Assembly (NCBI GenBank): GCA_027625095.1
Contig: JAQBXN010000012.1
Span: 39,887-103,886 of the forward strand
Direction of reading: 5' to 3'
Length of the DNA: 64,000 nucleotides
Source: Planctomycetota bacterium
GTDB taxonomy: Bacteria > Planctomycetota > PUPC01 > JACPCR01
The notes beneath the pieces were generated by a model. The model was not told the DNA's origin. It worked only from the letters and a program-made list of their open reading frames with translations, and did no database searches. The position numbers were made by a program, and so were the translations under genes. Below, in pieces: positions 34,833 to 43,778 of this stretch. Numbering within the stretch: the first letter of the stretch is position 1; every line of letters begins with the position of its first letter.

Positions 34833-35245
34833 GGAGTGCAGTATGCATCAGGGGTCCATCAAATCTCCCCATGATTGAACCCGCCGAAGCCCCCCTCGCC
34901 CGCATCCACGCAGCCCGCCTCCCTGTCTGCGTCAAACGCACAGGCAGACACCAAAGAAGAAATGAACTGGAGTGGTGGGTTCTGGGAGCAACTGAAGTGT
35001 TCAAGTCACCCCCGGAGCAGGCCTTGCTAAAGCCGTTACTCCAACTCCGGCTTCGAGTCACCGGAATTACCCTCTCCCCAGAAGGTAGGTGGTCTCCACG
35101 CTCCGCGGGGAGTCGCCAGAGCTCTCCGTAAGGACTGCCTCGAAGGGGCTTACTCGAAACTGGACGTCCGGCGCGTCTGGCAAAGAGAAAGGGTGCGCTC
35201 CAGCCTGAGCATTCGTCCAGCGATGTCGATTGCGGTCATTGCTTG
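34833..35245. other. 413-bp spacer without a recognisable gene
   Basis: No open frame here has plausible coding character. A small bulged hairpin (CCTGTCTGCGT against ACGCACAGG, about 34,920-34,943) and GC-rich inverted patches around 35,090 are visible. No promoter-quality hexamer pair was found. The region separates the PhyH gene from the 3' end of the disordered-protein gene. Confidence 0.5.
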
Positions 35246-36661
35246 TTACGCAATGAGGTCCATGAAGACTGGTACCCGGCTTGTCCCCCCCTTGGTGCCG
35301 ATGACTTGGTTATGCAGGTCCGTTCCCCTCACTTCCAGCCGGTCAATGCCGCCGTTGGGAGAAGTAAGCTGGAGTTTCTTGAACGTATCACCGAAAGCTT
35401 CTTTGAAGATGCCGGCCGGAGTGCCGAAATCAAAGGCGAATTCTTCGGACCGGTTGAATTCTTTCGTGCCTTCATCCGCGCTTACCTTTGTCGGGTCCTC
35501 TTTCGGGGCCTTGACAGGCGCGTCAACTTTGACCGGCGGGCCTTCCTGCGGAATGGCGGCGACTGGGGCCTTCGGAGCTTTGACGGTGGAATTTTCTTTG
35601 GGATCCTTCGGCGAAGGCGCCTGCTTATCCGGATCGAGTTTCGGAGGCTTTACTTCGCCGGCCTTTGCCGGGTCTACAGCCTCTTCTGGTGGCGATGCCG
35701 GGGTTTTATCTGCGGGAGTTTTTGCTCCTTCGCCTGGCAGACTGTCGTCGCCCTCGGCCTTACCTGAATTTTCGGTTTTGCCTTCGCTGGAATCTTCTGT
35801 CTCTGCGGATTCATCTGTATCGGTAGCGGCCTCTGCTTCTGTTCCGCCGGTTTCAACGGCCTCTCCAGCTTCTACGGAGTCTTCCGATTCTCCTGTCTCC
35901 TCTGCATCTTCTGATACAGGGACGCCGAGCACCTGGCGTGAGTCTTTTACGGCCTCTGGTTTTGATTCCTTTTCAGTTACTTTGCCTGAGTCCACCGCCG
36001 TTTCTTCCTTCGTAATGATTCCCGATGAACGCGTGTCGGTGACGGGCGCAGGGCCTGGTTTTGTATCTACAGGTTCGACAGGCGGCTGTGCCGTGGGCGT
36101 CTTTCTTGAACCAGTCTCAGCGTTTCGTAATGGGTCGGTTGAAGCGTTTACCGGTACCGGCTCTGTTGATGCAGGCGGCACGACTCCCGAAGTACGGGAG
36201 TCCTTGAGTGGTGGATTTGTATTTGGTTTGGGTGCCTGAAGATTCCCGCCAGAGCTTCCAGTAGTACTGGCTTTATCACTTACTGCGGTTTTCTCAGCTT
36301 CCAGAGCCTCTCGCGAGATTTCAGCGGTGTCGCCATCCGCATTTGCTGCCAGAGTTGCTCCGCCCTGTCCCTGATCGATATTTCCGACCGCGCTGGCGAG
36401 AAGGTCTTCGACCAGGACGGAGACAGTAAAGTTTTCGAGTTGGCCTCCCGTCGATTTCGGGGCCTGTACTGTTATGTCCTTGCTGTTACTGGCGGTCGCA
36501 TTTTGTGCAATGTCCGCCGTCTGGGTCTGATCGTTGCTCGTGGAAGCACCGGATGCAGCGTTCGCATTCTGGCCTAAAGTCTGAGACTGTGATGCATCGC
36601 GTTGTGCAACAGCACTTAAACCTTTCAGAATCACTGATGATGTAACGTCTGTGGGCGTCAT
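35246..36661 (-). CDS. Long acidic, intrinsically disordered protein of unknown function
   Basis: A 471-residue protein without signal peptide or membrane helix. Residues 1-80 are Ser/Thr/Gln/Ala/Asn-rich ('DASQSQTLGQNANAASGA'). Residues 80-130 are the only ordered-looking part ('LENFTVSVLVEDLLASAVG'). From 130 to 410 the sequence is a low-complexity run of Pro, Glu, Lys, Thr, Ser and Ala with many acidic blocks ('ETGESEDSVEAGEAVETG'). The last 60 residues look folded again ('IFKEAFGDTFKKLQLTSP'). No family is recognised. The reverse strand is also open for 348 codons because of the composition, but codon usage and the two folded ends favour this strand. It stands alone between PhyH and rimI. 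Confidence 0.6.
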   Translation of the reverse strand: MTPTDVTSSVILKGLSAVAQRDASQSQTLGQNANAASGASTSNDQTQTADIAQNATASNSKDITVQAPKSTGGQLENFTVSVLVEDLLASAVGNIDQGQGGATLAANADGDTAEISREALEAEKTAVSDKASTTGSSGGNLQAPKPNTNPPLKDSRTSGVVPPASTEPVPVNASTDPLRNAETGSRKTPTAQPPVEPVDTKPGPAPVTDTRSSGIITKEETAVDSGKVTEKESKPEAVKDSRQVLGVPVSEDAEETGESEDSVEAGEAVETGGTEAEAATDTDESAETEDSSEGKTENSGKAEGDDSLPGEGAKTPADKTPASPPEEAVDPAKAGEVKPPKLDPDKQAPSPKDPKENSTVKAPKAPVAAIPQEGPPVKVDAPVKAPKEDPTKVSADEGTKEFNRSEEFAFDFGTPAGIFKEAFGDTFKKLQLTSPNGGIDRLEVRGTDLHNQVIGTKGGTSRVPVFMDLIA

Positions 36662-36929
36662 AGTTTACGTTTCGGGCAAATGGTGGCCTGTTCCCAAGGC
36701 CTTCTCCTGATCGTCATTAGTATCGAGAAATCTGGCAGAACTTTAGGTAGCGAATGAAGTTTCTGATGAGGGACAGATGATGAACAGGAAGGATTTTGAA
36801 TCGAAGGGGCAGAATAATTGAAGAGGATTTAAGTCTTTTAATAGGAATAGCATGAGTAGTAAGCTGTGGTGGGTGACTTAATCCTTTCCGGTCTCCGAAT
36901 TCCTGCTTTCACACCGTCAGAATTGAGGT

Positions 36930-36957
36930 TTGGGTATTTTGAAACCGCTGCTACAAT
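36930..36957 (+). promoter_or_regulatory. Promoter of rimI-ndk
   Basis: TTGGGT (36930-36935) and TACAAT (36952-36957) are separated by 16 bp, about 31 bp before the chosen rimI ATG. The -10 matches that of the tRNA-Gly promoter. Confidence 0.5.
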
Positions 36958-36988
36958 CCCCGCCCTCCTGTACGAGACGAGATTAGTC

Positions 36989-37519
36989 ATGTTTAATCTT
37001 TTCCGACGAAGAGCCGCAAAGCAGCGAGTCTCTCGGAAATATACTGCCGATGAAATAACCATCGGTCCGATGCTGGCGGCAGATCTACCGGCGGTTTGGC
37101 GGTTGGAGAGGGCGTCCTCGCGGACACCCTGGCCGGTTTCGCTCTTTCAGGATCTGATTGAGGATTCGAGGCACACGGTGCTGGCGGCCAAAGTCGGTAC
37201 ACGTCTGGTGGGCTATCTGCTGTATGAACACAAAGGGGAAATCGGGCACATTGCCAATATCTGTGTCCATGTTGAATACCGTCGTAGAGGTGTGGCCTCG
37301 TGCATTCTGACCAGTGTGCTTAAACGCATGAGGAAGGAAGGCTTTGCGGCTTCCGAACTGGAAGTCCGGCAGACGAATATGGACGCGCAGCTTTTCTATA
37401 AGAAATTTGGATTTATCACTTACGAGATTATCGCCGCCGGTTATCCGGACACGCAGGAAGACTGCTTCCTGATGCGCCTTCCGCTGGCCGAACAGTCTCA
37501 TAACACCTTGAGGTACTGA
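36989..37519 (+). CDS. rimI: GNAT N-acetyltransferase, RimI-like
   Basis: From the ATG at 36989 the protein has 176 residues. The GNAT core is clear: 'IGHIANICVHVEYRRRGVA' contains the acetyl-CoA pyrophosphate loop (Q/RxxGxA form, here RRRGVAS), and 'LEVRQTNMDAQLFYKKFGF' is the RimI-type C-terminal motif. RimI acetylates the N-terminus of ribosomal protein bS18 and other substrates. The 30-residue N-terminal extension is basic ('FRRRAAKQRVSRKY'). The open frame reaches back to 36866, but the promoter lies inside that stretch. The stop codon overlaps the ndk ATG (ATGA-type junction), so the two genes are cotranslated. The exact target protein is inferred only. Confidence 0.82.
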   Translation: MFNLFRRRAAKQRVSRKYTADEITIGPMLAADLPAVWRLERASSRTPWPVSLFQDLIEDSRHTVLAAKVGTRLVGYLLYEHKGEIGHIANICVHVEYRRRGVASCILTSVLKRMRKEGFAASELEVRQTNMDAQLFYKKFGFITYEIIAAGYPDTQEDCFLMRLPLAEQSHNTLRY

Positions 37520-37977
37520 TGGAAAGAACACTCGTATTCATTAAACCGGACGGCGTTCATCGCCGAGCAGTTGGCAAGATCCTTCAGCGTTTTGAGGATA
37601 AGGGGCTCAAGCTCATTGGCCTCAAACTGGCACAACTCTCCAACGAACTCGTGAATCGCCACTACGCAGAACACACGGGCAAGCCATTCTTCGAATCGCT
37701 CGTCCAGTTTGTGCTTGCCGGCCCGGTCGTTCTGATCGCATTGGAAGGCCCCGAAGCTATCGCAGTGGTGCGAAAACTTGTCGGTGCGACTTCCGGACTG
37801 GAGGCAGCGCCCGGCACGATTCGAGGAGACTTCAGTGTGAGCAAAAGTTTCAACCTGATCCACGCATCGGATGGCCCCGAATCGGCCGCTGCGGAGCTGA
37901 GCAGGTTCTTCACTGATGAAGAACTGGTAGACTGGACGCCCACCGATTGGGGTTGGCTTGGGGTGGGCGCGAAGTAA
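37519..37977 (+). CDS. ndk: Nucleoside diphosphate kinase
   Basis: A 152-residue enzyme of normal length, transferring the gamma phosphate from ATP to NDPs through a phosphohistidine. The active-site histidine is H115 in 'NLIHASDGPE', preceded by 'APGTIRGDF', and the N-terminus 'ERTLVFIKPDGV' is characteristic. Its ATG overlaps the rimI stop codon. Immediately downstream (8 bp after the stop) begins a GA-rich tandem repeat that separates ndk from hemB; no intrinsic terminator of standard form is visible. Confidence 0.97.
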   Translation: MERTLVFIKPDGVHRRAVGKILQRFEDKGLKLIGLKLAQLSNELVNRHYAEHTGKPFFESLVQFVLAGPVVLIALEGPEAIAVVRKLVGATSGLEAAPGTIRGDFSVSKSFNLIHASDGPESAAAELSRFFTDEELVDWTPTDWGWLGVGAK

Positions 37978-37984
37978 AAGGAAT

Positions 37985-38196
37985 CCCAAGGATTCGGAAA
38001 GACGAGGAGAAGAAGAGGAAATTTCCCAAGGATTCAGAAAGACGAGGAGAAGAAGAAGAAATTTCCCAAGGATTCGGAAAGACGAGGAGGAGAAGAAGAA
38101 GAAGAAATTTCCCAAGGATTCGGAAAGACGAGGAGAGGAAGAAGAAGAAGAAATTTCCCAAGGATTCGGAAAGACGAGGAGAAGAAGAAGAAATTT
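37985..38196. repeat. GA-rich tandem repeat, five 40-46 bp units (family shared with 44.8 kb)
   Basis: Five units begin with CCCAAGGATTC at 37985, 38025, 38065, 38111 and 38157. Each reads CCCAAGGATTCGGAAAGACG, then GAGGAG, a variable (GAA)n tract and the palindrome GAAATTTC. Length differences (40, 40, 46, 46, 40) come only from the GAA/GGA tract. TTTCC and GGAAA in each unit can form a small hairpin. All plus-strand frames remain open through most of the array. The reverse complement of the same unit occurs at 44,811-44,966. Confidence 0.9.
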
Positions 38197-38213
38197 CGTC
38201 TCTTCTGCATCCG

Positions 38214-38247
38214 TCCATTAACCATCTAACCATTAACCATTAACCAT
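38214..38247. repeat. Short AACCATT tandem repeat
   Basis: The sequence between the GA-rich array and hemB contains CCATTAACCATC followed by three copies of TAACCAT. It resembles a slippage product and is non-coding. A diverged 'ATGGCTAATGGTTGAT' occurs in the start region of the hydrolase gene near 14,845. Confidence 0.6.
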
Positions 38248-38266
38248 TCTTCCCCATTTCTTCCCC

Positions 38267-39265
38267 ATGTTCCCCGCTCATCGCCCACGCCGCCTTCGAT
38301 CCAATGAAAACCTGAGGCGGATGGTGCGCGAATATTCGCTGTCCGTGGATGATTTTATCTATCCGTTATTTGTACGGCCGGGGCAAGGCGAGAGGCGACC
38401 GATCGCTTCTATGCCGGGGCAGTTTCAGCTCTCGATTGATGAGATCGTGAAAGAAGCGGAAGAAAGTCTGAGCCTGGGCGTGCCCGCGATTCTTTTATTT
38501 GGGATTCCTGCGGACAAAGATGCGGTCGGGTCGGAAGCCTATGATCCCAACGGCATTGTTTGTGAGGCGGTTCGAGCGGTGAAGGAGGCGGTGCCGGAGA
38601 TCGTCGTCATTACTGATGTGTGCCTGTGCGAGTATACGGACCATGGCCATTGTGGCGTGGTACACAGGAAGGAAAGGCAGGGGCGCGAAGAATTGGTGAT
38701 CGATAACGATGCCACGCTCAAGCTGCTGGTAAAAGAATCCGTAGCTCACGGAGAAGCGGGAGCGGATATGGTTGCGCCCAGCGACATGATGGACGGCCGG
38801 ATCGGGGCCATTCGAAACGGTTTGGATGAGGCCGGATTCCACGACCTCCCGATCATGGCTTACTCTGCAAAGTATGCCTCAGCTTTTTATGGGCCTTTCA
38901 GGGAAGCCGCAGAATCGCCGCCTCAGTTCGGTGACCGCAGCACGTACCAGATGGATCCTCCCAATAGTGACGAGGCCATCCGCGAGGTAGAGCTGGATAT
39001 CCAGGAGGGCGCGGACATTGTGATGACCAAGCCGGCGCTCGCTTACATGGATATCACCCGCCGAGTCAAAGACACTTTCAACATCCCGATCGCCACCTAC
39101 AACGTGAGCGGCGAATACGCGATGGTTAAAGCTGCTGCAGCCAACGGTTGGATTGACGAGAAACGGGTCGTTCTCGAAATGCTCACCGGATTCCGCCGGG
39201 CCGGTGCGGATCTCATCCTTACCTACTGGGCCAAAGACGCGGCCCGGTGGCTCGGTGGCGGGTAG
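38267..39265 (+). CDS. hemB: Porphobilinogen synthase (delta-aminolevulinic acid dehydratase)
   Basis: The 332-residue enzyme condenses two 5-aminolevulinate molecules to porphobilinogen in haem biosynthesis. The catalytic zinc site is the cysteine type: C119, C121 and C129 in '[14 protein letters not shown]'. The Schiff-base lysines are K202 ('YSAKYAS') and K255 ('MTKPALAY'), with 'YNVSGEYAM' near the end. The start ATG lies directly after the repeat-rich spacer. The Mrp gene follows 86 bp downstream in the same direction; no other haem genes are in the window. Confidence 0.97.
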   Translation: MFPAHRPRRLRSNENLRRMVREYSLSVDDFIYPLFVRPGQGERRPIASMPGQFQLSIDEIVKEAEESLSLGVPAILLFGIPADKDAVGSEAYDPNGIVCEAVRAVKEAVPEIVVITDVCLCEYTDHGHCGVVHRKERQGREELVIDNDATLKLLVKESVAHGEAGADMVAPSDMMDGRIGAIRNGLDEAGFHDLPIMAYSAKYASAFYGPFREAAESPPQFGDRSTYQMDPPNSDEAIREVELDIQEGADIVMTKPALAYMDITRRVKDTFNIPIATYNVSGEYAMVKAAAANGWIDEKRVVLEMLTGFRRAGADLILTYWAKDAARWLGGG

Positions 39266-39351
39266 GGTCACCCACTCTACAATCGCGTGGCACAGAAATG
39301 CGGTGGACCTTCGCATATCTTGCTCCGCAGAACAACAACCAAATTCATCTT

Positions 39352-40461
39352 ATGAATCATTCTCCAAAGCTGGTAGATAACGATTACGTACTCGGCGCGC
39401 TCAAGAAAGTGCAAGACCCCGATCTCGGAAAAGACATCGTGAGCCTCGGCATGGTTCACGACATCAAAGTGGACGGTGGGCGTGTCAGCCTGACTCTTGA
39501 ATCGCTTGCCCCCCTCTATCCGACGGAGGTCGAACTGGCGAGTACCTGTCGCAAGACTCTTCTGGGTCTACCCGGTGTTGAAGAGGTCGATCTGCAGACT
39601 CGTTTCCGTGTCACTGCGGCGCCGAGAACAGATAACAAGGAGATACTGCCTCAGGTCAAGAACACTGTCGCCATTGCCAGCGGTAAGGGTGGGGTCGGCA
39701 AATCTACCGTCGCGGTCAATTTAGCCGTCCACCTGGCCCGAATGGGGGCAAAGGTCGGCCTGCTTGATGCGGATATATACGGGCCCAGTGTCCCGAAAAT
39801 GACCGGGGTGGAAGGAAAGATACAACTCGAAGATTCCGGCTCAGGTAAGCCGTCACCACCGGAAGCGCATGGAATAAAAATAGTTTCAATCGGTTTCTTC
39901 GTTGACGCAGATCAGCCAGTCATCTGGCGCGGCCCGATGGCTCACCAGGCGTTGCGGCAATTCCTCACCGATTTTGACTGGGGGGAATTAGATTACCTCA
40001 TCCTCGACCTGCCCCCGGGTACGGGTGACATCCAGCTCACGCTTGTTCAGTCCATCCCGCTCACTGGCGCTGTCATCGTCTGCACTCCTCAGGATGTCGC
40101 TCTGCTGGACGCTACCAAGGGTCTGAAGATGTTTCAGCAGGTTCATGCCAACATCTTTGGCATTGTCGAGAACATGAGCTGGTACGTCTGCCCGCACTGC
40201 GGCGAACGAGCTGATATCTTCAGTCACGGCGGGGCCAGGGCCGCAGCCGGATCCTTGAAGGTTGGATTCCTCGGCGAGATTCCCATCGATATCGAGATAC
40301 GAATCGGTGGTGATGCGGGAACGCCTTATATGGCGGGCGGCAAGGACGACTCGGAAGTTGGCAAAGCTTATATAGATGTCTGCCAGAACCTTGTGTCAGC
40401 GGTCAAGAAGTACAACCACGCCGCGGGCAGTAAGGGTTTTAAAATCAACATCAAGCGTTGA
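39352..40461 (+). CDS. mrp: Mrp/NBP35-family Fe-S cluster carrier ATPase
   Basis: From the ATG at 39352 the protein has 369 residues. An N-terminal MIP18/DUF59 domain (residues 8-85, 'LKKVQDPDLGKDIVSLGMV') precedes the deviant Walker A 'SGKGGVGKST' and the P-loop NTPase body with 'DADIYGPSVPKM' and 'DLPPGTGD'. The cluster-binding pair is seen in 'VCPHCGE'. Mrp proteins carry 4Fe-4S clusters to apo-targets. In-frame codons run upstream to 39247, with an ATG at 39298; the chosen start fits the family. A TACAAT at 39278-39283 could be a -10, though its -35 is poor. Confidence 0.93.
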   Translation: MNHSPKLVDNDYVLGALKKVQDPDLGKDIVSLGMVHDIKVDGGRVSLTLESLAPLYPTEVELASTCRKTLLGLPGVEEVDLQTRFRVTAAPRTDNKEILPQVKNTVAIASGKGGVGKSTVAVNLAVHLARMGAKVGLLDADIYGPSVPKMTGVEGKIQLEDSGSGKPSPPEAHGIKIVSIGFFVDADQPVIWRGPMAHQALRQFLTDFDWGELDYLILDLPPGTGDIQLTLVQSIPLTGAVIVCTPQDVALLDATKGLKMFQQVHANIFGIVENMSWYVCPHCGERADIFSHGGARAAAGSLKVGFLGEIPIDIEIRIGGDAGTPYMAGGKDDSEVGKAYIDVCQNLVSAVKKYNHAAGSKGFKINIKR

Positions 40462-40536
40462 AGTGGTGTTCGGTCTCGCTGGAAGGCGGTCGGTCAGTTG
40501 CCCACGTGTTTGGCGCGAATCGCAAAGAGCGTTTTC

Positions 40537-41172
40537 TTACCGGGAGCGATAGTCACCAACTGGCAGCTTGCAACCTTCCAGGCTTCCTTCGCAGATGGCA
40601 CATTCGTCCCAATCCTGGTAGTGGTTTTTGTAGTAGTCGCCATTGCTGCCAGTCTTGAATCTCTTCATGGCCTCAGTGCCCCGGTCACTCATTTTCTTGA
40701 TTCTTGCCTGCCAATCCTGACGCTCCTTTTCAGGTAGATTCATAGAGCCCAGCCTGGTCTGAACCCACTTGGCGATAAGTTGCCGGATCACGCCTCGTTT
40801 CTTCTTGCCTTCGGTGCTATTAAGATTCCGGATCATGTCGCCGGGCAGGCCTGCACCGAAAGTATCGACCGAGCCGGCCTTCTGTCCGTAGAACGGCTTT
40901 CGGCAGAGATAAATCCGAAACGCCTCATATGCAGGATGGCAGAGCGGGCAGGTATAGATGAAGTTCTCCATGGTCGGCTCGGAATTCTTGTCTTTGCGCG
41001 GGACGATAAGCTCCACGGTCTCGGTAGAGATTCCGTCACGATAAAGCCCTTCCAATACGGCGAAAAACACGAACTGCGAGGTCGCGTCTGTGAACCACAG
41101 GCCCTCAGGTTTGCGAGCCTCTTCTGCCTGGGTGCTCTGGAACAATAGAACTGAAAAAACAAGCGGCTTCAT
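40537..41172 (-). CDS. Secreted CxxC protein of unknown function
   Basis: From the ATG at 41172, with a near-perfect 'aggaggt' ribosome binding site, the protein has 211 residues. The N-terminus 'MKPLVFSVLLFQSTQAEE' is a short signal peptide. Two cysteine clusters stand out: 'CPLCHPAYEAF' about one third in and 'CAICEGSLEGCKL' near the C-terminus. They could bind a metal or form redox disulfides. The middle is basic and helical ('LIAKWVQTRLGSMNLPEKE'). I recognise no family. It is convergent with mrp and diverges from the FHA phosphatase gene. Confidence 0.75.
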   Translation of the reverse strand: MKPLVFSVLLFQSTQAEEARKPEGLWFTDATSQFVFFAVLEGLYRDGISTETVELIVPRKDKNSEPTMENFIYTCPLCHPAYEAFRIYLCRKPFYGQKAGSVDTFGAGLPGDMIRNLNSTEGKKKRGVIRQLIAKWVQTRLGSMNLPEKERQDWQARIKKMSDRGTEAMKRFKTGSNGDYYKNHYQDWDECAICEGSLEGCKLPVGDYRSR

Positions 41173-41324
41173 GGGTACCTCCTGTCGCGGAGCCTGGAGA
41201 CCAAGCACTTCTCTTTACTTGTTTTGAAGCCGGTTGTATCATCCTGGCCCTCTTGCGGTGCATGGGAGAAGAGGGTTGAAAACGCCCCCGTAGCCTCTTG
41301 GTGCAAGCCTTCCAGACAGTCGAA

Positions 41325-43037
41325 ATGCCAAAACTGATCATCAAGAATGGCCCGATTTCGGGCCAAGAATTTGAAATCAACGGGGATATTGTGGTTGGCC
41401 GCGGCACGATGACTGATATCGTAATTGTTGACCCGACTATCTCGCGGCGGCATGCCATGGTGGCGTTTGCTAAAGAACGATATGTTGTGTCTGACCTTCA
41501 GAGCGGCAACGGCACACGCGTCAACGGAATGCCCATCCACGAGCCTACTCCTCTTCGCGATGGGGACGAGGTACAGTTCGGTAACATCCGTGCCGACTTC
41601 CTCTGGAAGGACAACAAAAAAGCCAGGGAATTGAGCGAAACGGTCGTCAAGATCCAGGAAATGGAGGATCGGGGGAATACCCGACAGCATGTGGAAAGAA
41701 TGGATGCCGCAAACCCGGGCGCATCCCTGGTTATTCAACCCACTCAAGATATTCCTCGAGACGGACTGGAAGCGCTGCTGGAAATGAGCAAGCGTCTCCA
41801 GGTCATTTACGACGTCGGCAAAGCTATCACCTCCACGCTTGATGAGGACAAGTTGATGAACCTCATCATGGCAAAACTTTTCGAGGTCTTTCCGCAGGCG
41901 AACCGTGGCTTCATCATGCTGTACGACCCGAAGGACGGCCAGTTAACCCCCAAAGTCGCTCGAAACAGGAAGGGTGAGGCCGCTGAGATTTCCGTAAGCC
42001 GCACGCTGGTGAAGGAGGCGATCGACTCCCGGCAGGGCATTCTCAGCAAGGATGCCATGGATGACGACCGTTATTCCCTGGGCCAGAGTATCGCGAATTT
42101 TAAGATCCATTCAGTGGTGTGTGTGCCCATGGTGGCTGATGACCAGGTCCTTGGCGTGTTGCACATCGACGCTAATGATCCGCTGCATCCTTTTGACAAG
42201 GATGATATGGCCCTGCTGCTTGGCATTGGAGGCCAGGCCGCACTATCGCTGGCAAATACCCGGCTCCACACAAGGTTGCTGAAGCAGGAATTGCTGGAAC
42301 AGGATCTCGCCCTTGCCACCCGCATTCAGCTTCGCTTCCTGCCGGACCATCCCCCCGATGTCGAAGGGTACACCTTCGTTGATGATTACAGCGCTGCGCT
42401 CGAAGTGGGAGGGGACTACTACGATTTTCTTCAACTGCCCAACGGCAATATCGGCATTGCGTTGGGCGATGTTTCCGGCAAGGGTGTTTCCGCTGCCCTC
42501 TACATGGCCAAGCTCAGCAGTGATGTTCGATTCCATTCAGCTTCGAATTCCGAACCCGGTGAGATCATCACCAAGCTGAACGCCGGGCTGACCAAAGATG
42601 TCGAGGAAGGCATGTTTGTGACGCTCGTTTACATGGCATTAAATCCCAAGACCGGAGAGCTCACCTACACCAGTGCAGGCCATCTTCCCGCGCTCGTTCG
42701 CCGGGGAAATGGCGAGATTATTTCGCTCGATAAGGCTGGTGATATCCCTCTTGGTATTGAAGATGACACTGTATTCAGCCAGGCAACTTTCCAGCTCCGA
42801 GAGGGGGATACGGTGGTTACCTTTACCGACGGCGTTATCGAAGCAACTGACCCGGATCACGAACAGTTTGACGATGCCAGAGTGCTCATCTCTCTCAATG
42901 AAAGCGACGGCACGCCGGAGGGCATCAAAGAAAAGCTCCTATCAGATGTAAAGGAATTTATCCGTGGGGCGCCTCCCAACGATGACCTCACACTCATCTG
43001 CTTCGGACCATCAATTCCGAAGCTGGAATTTGGTTAG
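41325..43037 (+). CDS. FHA-GAF-SpoIIE/PP2C protein phosphatase
   Basis: From the ATG at 41325 the protein has 570 residues. An FHA phosphothreonine-binding domain (residues 1-95, 'VGRGTMTDIVIVDPTISRRH') is followed by a GAF sensor (about 155-310, 'GKAITSTLDEDKLMNLIMAK') and a SpoIIE-type PPM phosphatase (about 340-570). Metal-site aspartates are seen in 'EVGGDYYDF', 'IALGDVSGKGV' and 'TFTDGVIEA'. RsbU/SpoIIE phosphatases dephosphorylate anti-sigma antagonists. The FHA domain implies input from Ser/Thr kinases, none of which is in the window. A similar FHA-GAF input module is fused to an HD-GYP domain in the protein at 47.6-49.2 kb. Confidence 0.9.
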   Translation: MPKLIIKNGPISGQEFEINGDIVVGRGTMTDIVIVDPTISRRHAMVAFAKERYVVSDLQSGNGTRVNGMPIHEPTPLRDGDEVQFGNIRADFLWKDNKKARELSETVVKIQEMEDRGNTRQHVERMDAANPGASLVIQPTQDIPRDGLEALLEMSKRLQVIYDVGKAITSTLDEDKLMNLIMAKLFEVFPQANRGFIMLYDPKDGQLTPKVARNRKGEAAEISVSRTLVKEAIDSRQGILSKDAMDDDRYSLGQSIANFKIHSVVCVPMVADDQVLGVLHIDANDPLHPFDKDDMALLLGIGGQAALSLANTRLHTRLLKQELLEQDLALATRIQLRFLPDHPPDVEGYTFVDDYSAALEVGGDYYDFLQLPNGNIGIALGDVSGKGVSAALYMAKLSSDVRFHSASNSEPGEIITKLNAGLTKDVEEGMFVTLVYMALNPKTGELTYTSAGHLPALVRRGNGEIISLDKAGDIPLGIEDDTVFSQATFQLREGDTVVTFTDGVIEATDPDHEQFDDARVLISLNESDGTPEGIKEKLLSDVKEFIRGAPPNDDLTLICFGPSIPKLEFG

Positions 43038-43118
43038 TTCCAGCGTTTCCAGTCGACTTGTAGTCCTCCTCAGTGGGGCCTTTCCATATCCGTTTTCCTG
43101 ATTCAAGGGGTCTCTGCT

Positions 43119-43775
43119 GTGATCGCCATCGCCCCTGCTTTCGAAGGCCGATGCAAGCTTGGCATTCTGAAGCTGGAGGGTATACGCATCGAATCCTGCC
43201 CCGAAGTAATGCAGGCTGATGTGAACGAATTCTGCAGGCGGCGAACCAAATTTTTTGACCTTGAACACGCTACCGAAATTCCAGGTGTGCAGAAAGCCAG
43301 GGAACTTTTCCGTCGCCTGGGAACAGATCCTAACAAAACCAGGCCCTGCTCAGAGACATTTTTGCGATACGTCCTCCGCAGCGGCAAATTTTACCAGGTG
43401 TCTAACCTCGTCGATCTGACCAACTGGTCCTCCGCGGAAATCGCCTCGCCCATCTGCATTTACGACCGTGCGTATATTGACGGCGACATCACACTCAGAT
43501 CCGGTGCGGAGGGCGAAACATTCGAATCTATTCGAGGTAAGCGGATGGATGTAATTCATCAGCCCATCCTTGCGGACCAGGCCGGCGTCTTTGGCAGCCC
43601 ATTCGCCGATTCTGCGCGGACCAGGATCCGCCACGAGACAGTTGAAGCGCTGGCTGTCTGGTTTACGCTCTCCGAATACTCGAATCGGGCGCTGCTGGCG
43701 GATATCGAGACCTACACCGAGCGACTGATCCAATACAAAATCGGGCAGCCCGGCCAGACAGAAATCGTAACCTGA
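43119..43775 (+). CDS. B3/B4 (PheRS beta-like) domain protein
   Basis: The 218-residue protein has the free-standing B3/4 fold of the phenylalanyl-tRNA synthetase beta-subunit editing domain: 'RELFRRLGTDPNKTRPCSE' and 'NLVDLTNWSSAEIASPICIYD' are the family blocks. Stand-alone forms are thought to hydrolyse misacylated tRNA or bind amino-acyl or nucleoside ligands, but few are characterised. Translation starts at GTG 43119 with no strong ribosome binding site. Four bases separate it from the methyltransferase gene, so it opens a six-gene operon. Confidence 0.82.
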   Translation: MIAIAPAFEGRCKLGILKLEGIRIESCPEVMQADVNEFCRRRTKFFDLEHATEIPGVQKARELFRRLGTDPNKTRPCSETFLRYVLRSGKFYQVSNLVDLTNWSSAEIASPICIYDRAYIDGDITLRSGAEGETFESIRGKRMDVIHQPILADQAGVFGSPFADSARTRIRHETVEALAVWFTLSEYSNRALLADIETYTERLIQYKIGQPGQTEIVT

Positions 43776-43778
43776 CAC

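Noticed and set aside
34871..35131. 86-codon ORF in the PhyH downstream spacer
   Set aside because: Composition is not protein-like, there is no ribosome binding site, and a minus-strand ORF overlaps it equally well.
35193..36239. 348-codon plus-strand ORF opposite the disordered-protein gene
   Set aside because: It reads as Ser/Gly/Thr-rich low-complexity sequence with no folded segment, and its openness follows from the Glu/Pro/Ser codons of the minus-strand gene, which has two ordered ends.
37985..38196. CRISPR array
   Set aside because: The units are direct tandem repeats with no unique spacers, unit length varies by triplets, and no cas gene is present.
37910..38233. Minus-strand Ser/Phe-rich ORFs over the same repeat
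   Set aside because: Pure translations of CT-rich repeat units; no start signal or neighbouring gene context.
37947..38243. Several overlapping plus-strand ORFs through the GA-rich repeat encoding Glu/Arg/Lys-rich peptides
   Set aside because: They are generated by the repeat in all frames and have no ribosome binding sites or conserved starts; treated as a repeat array.
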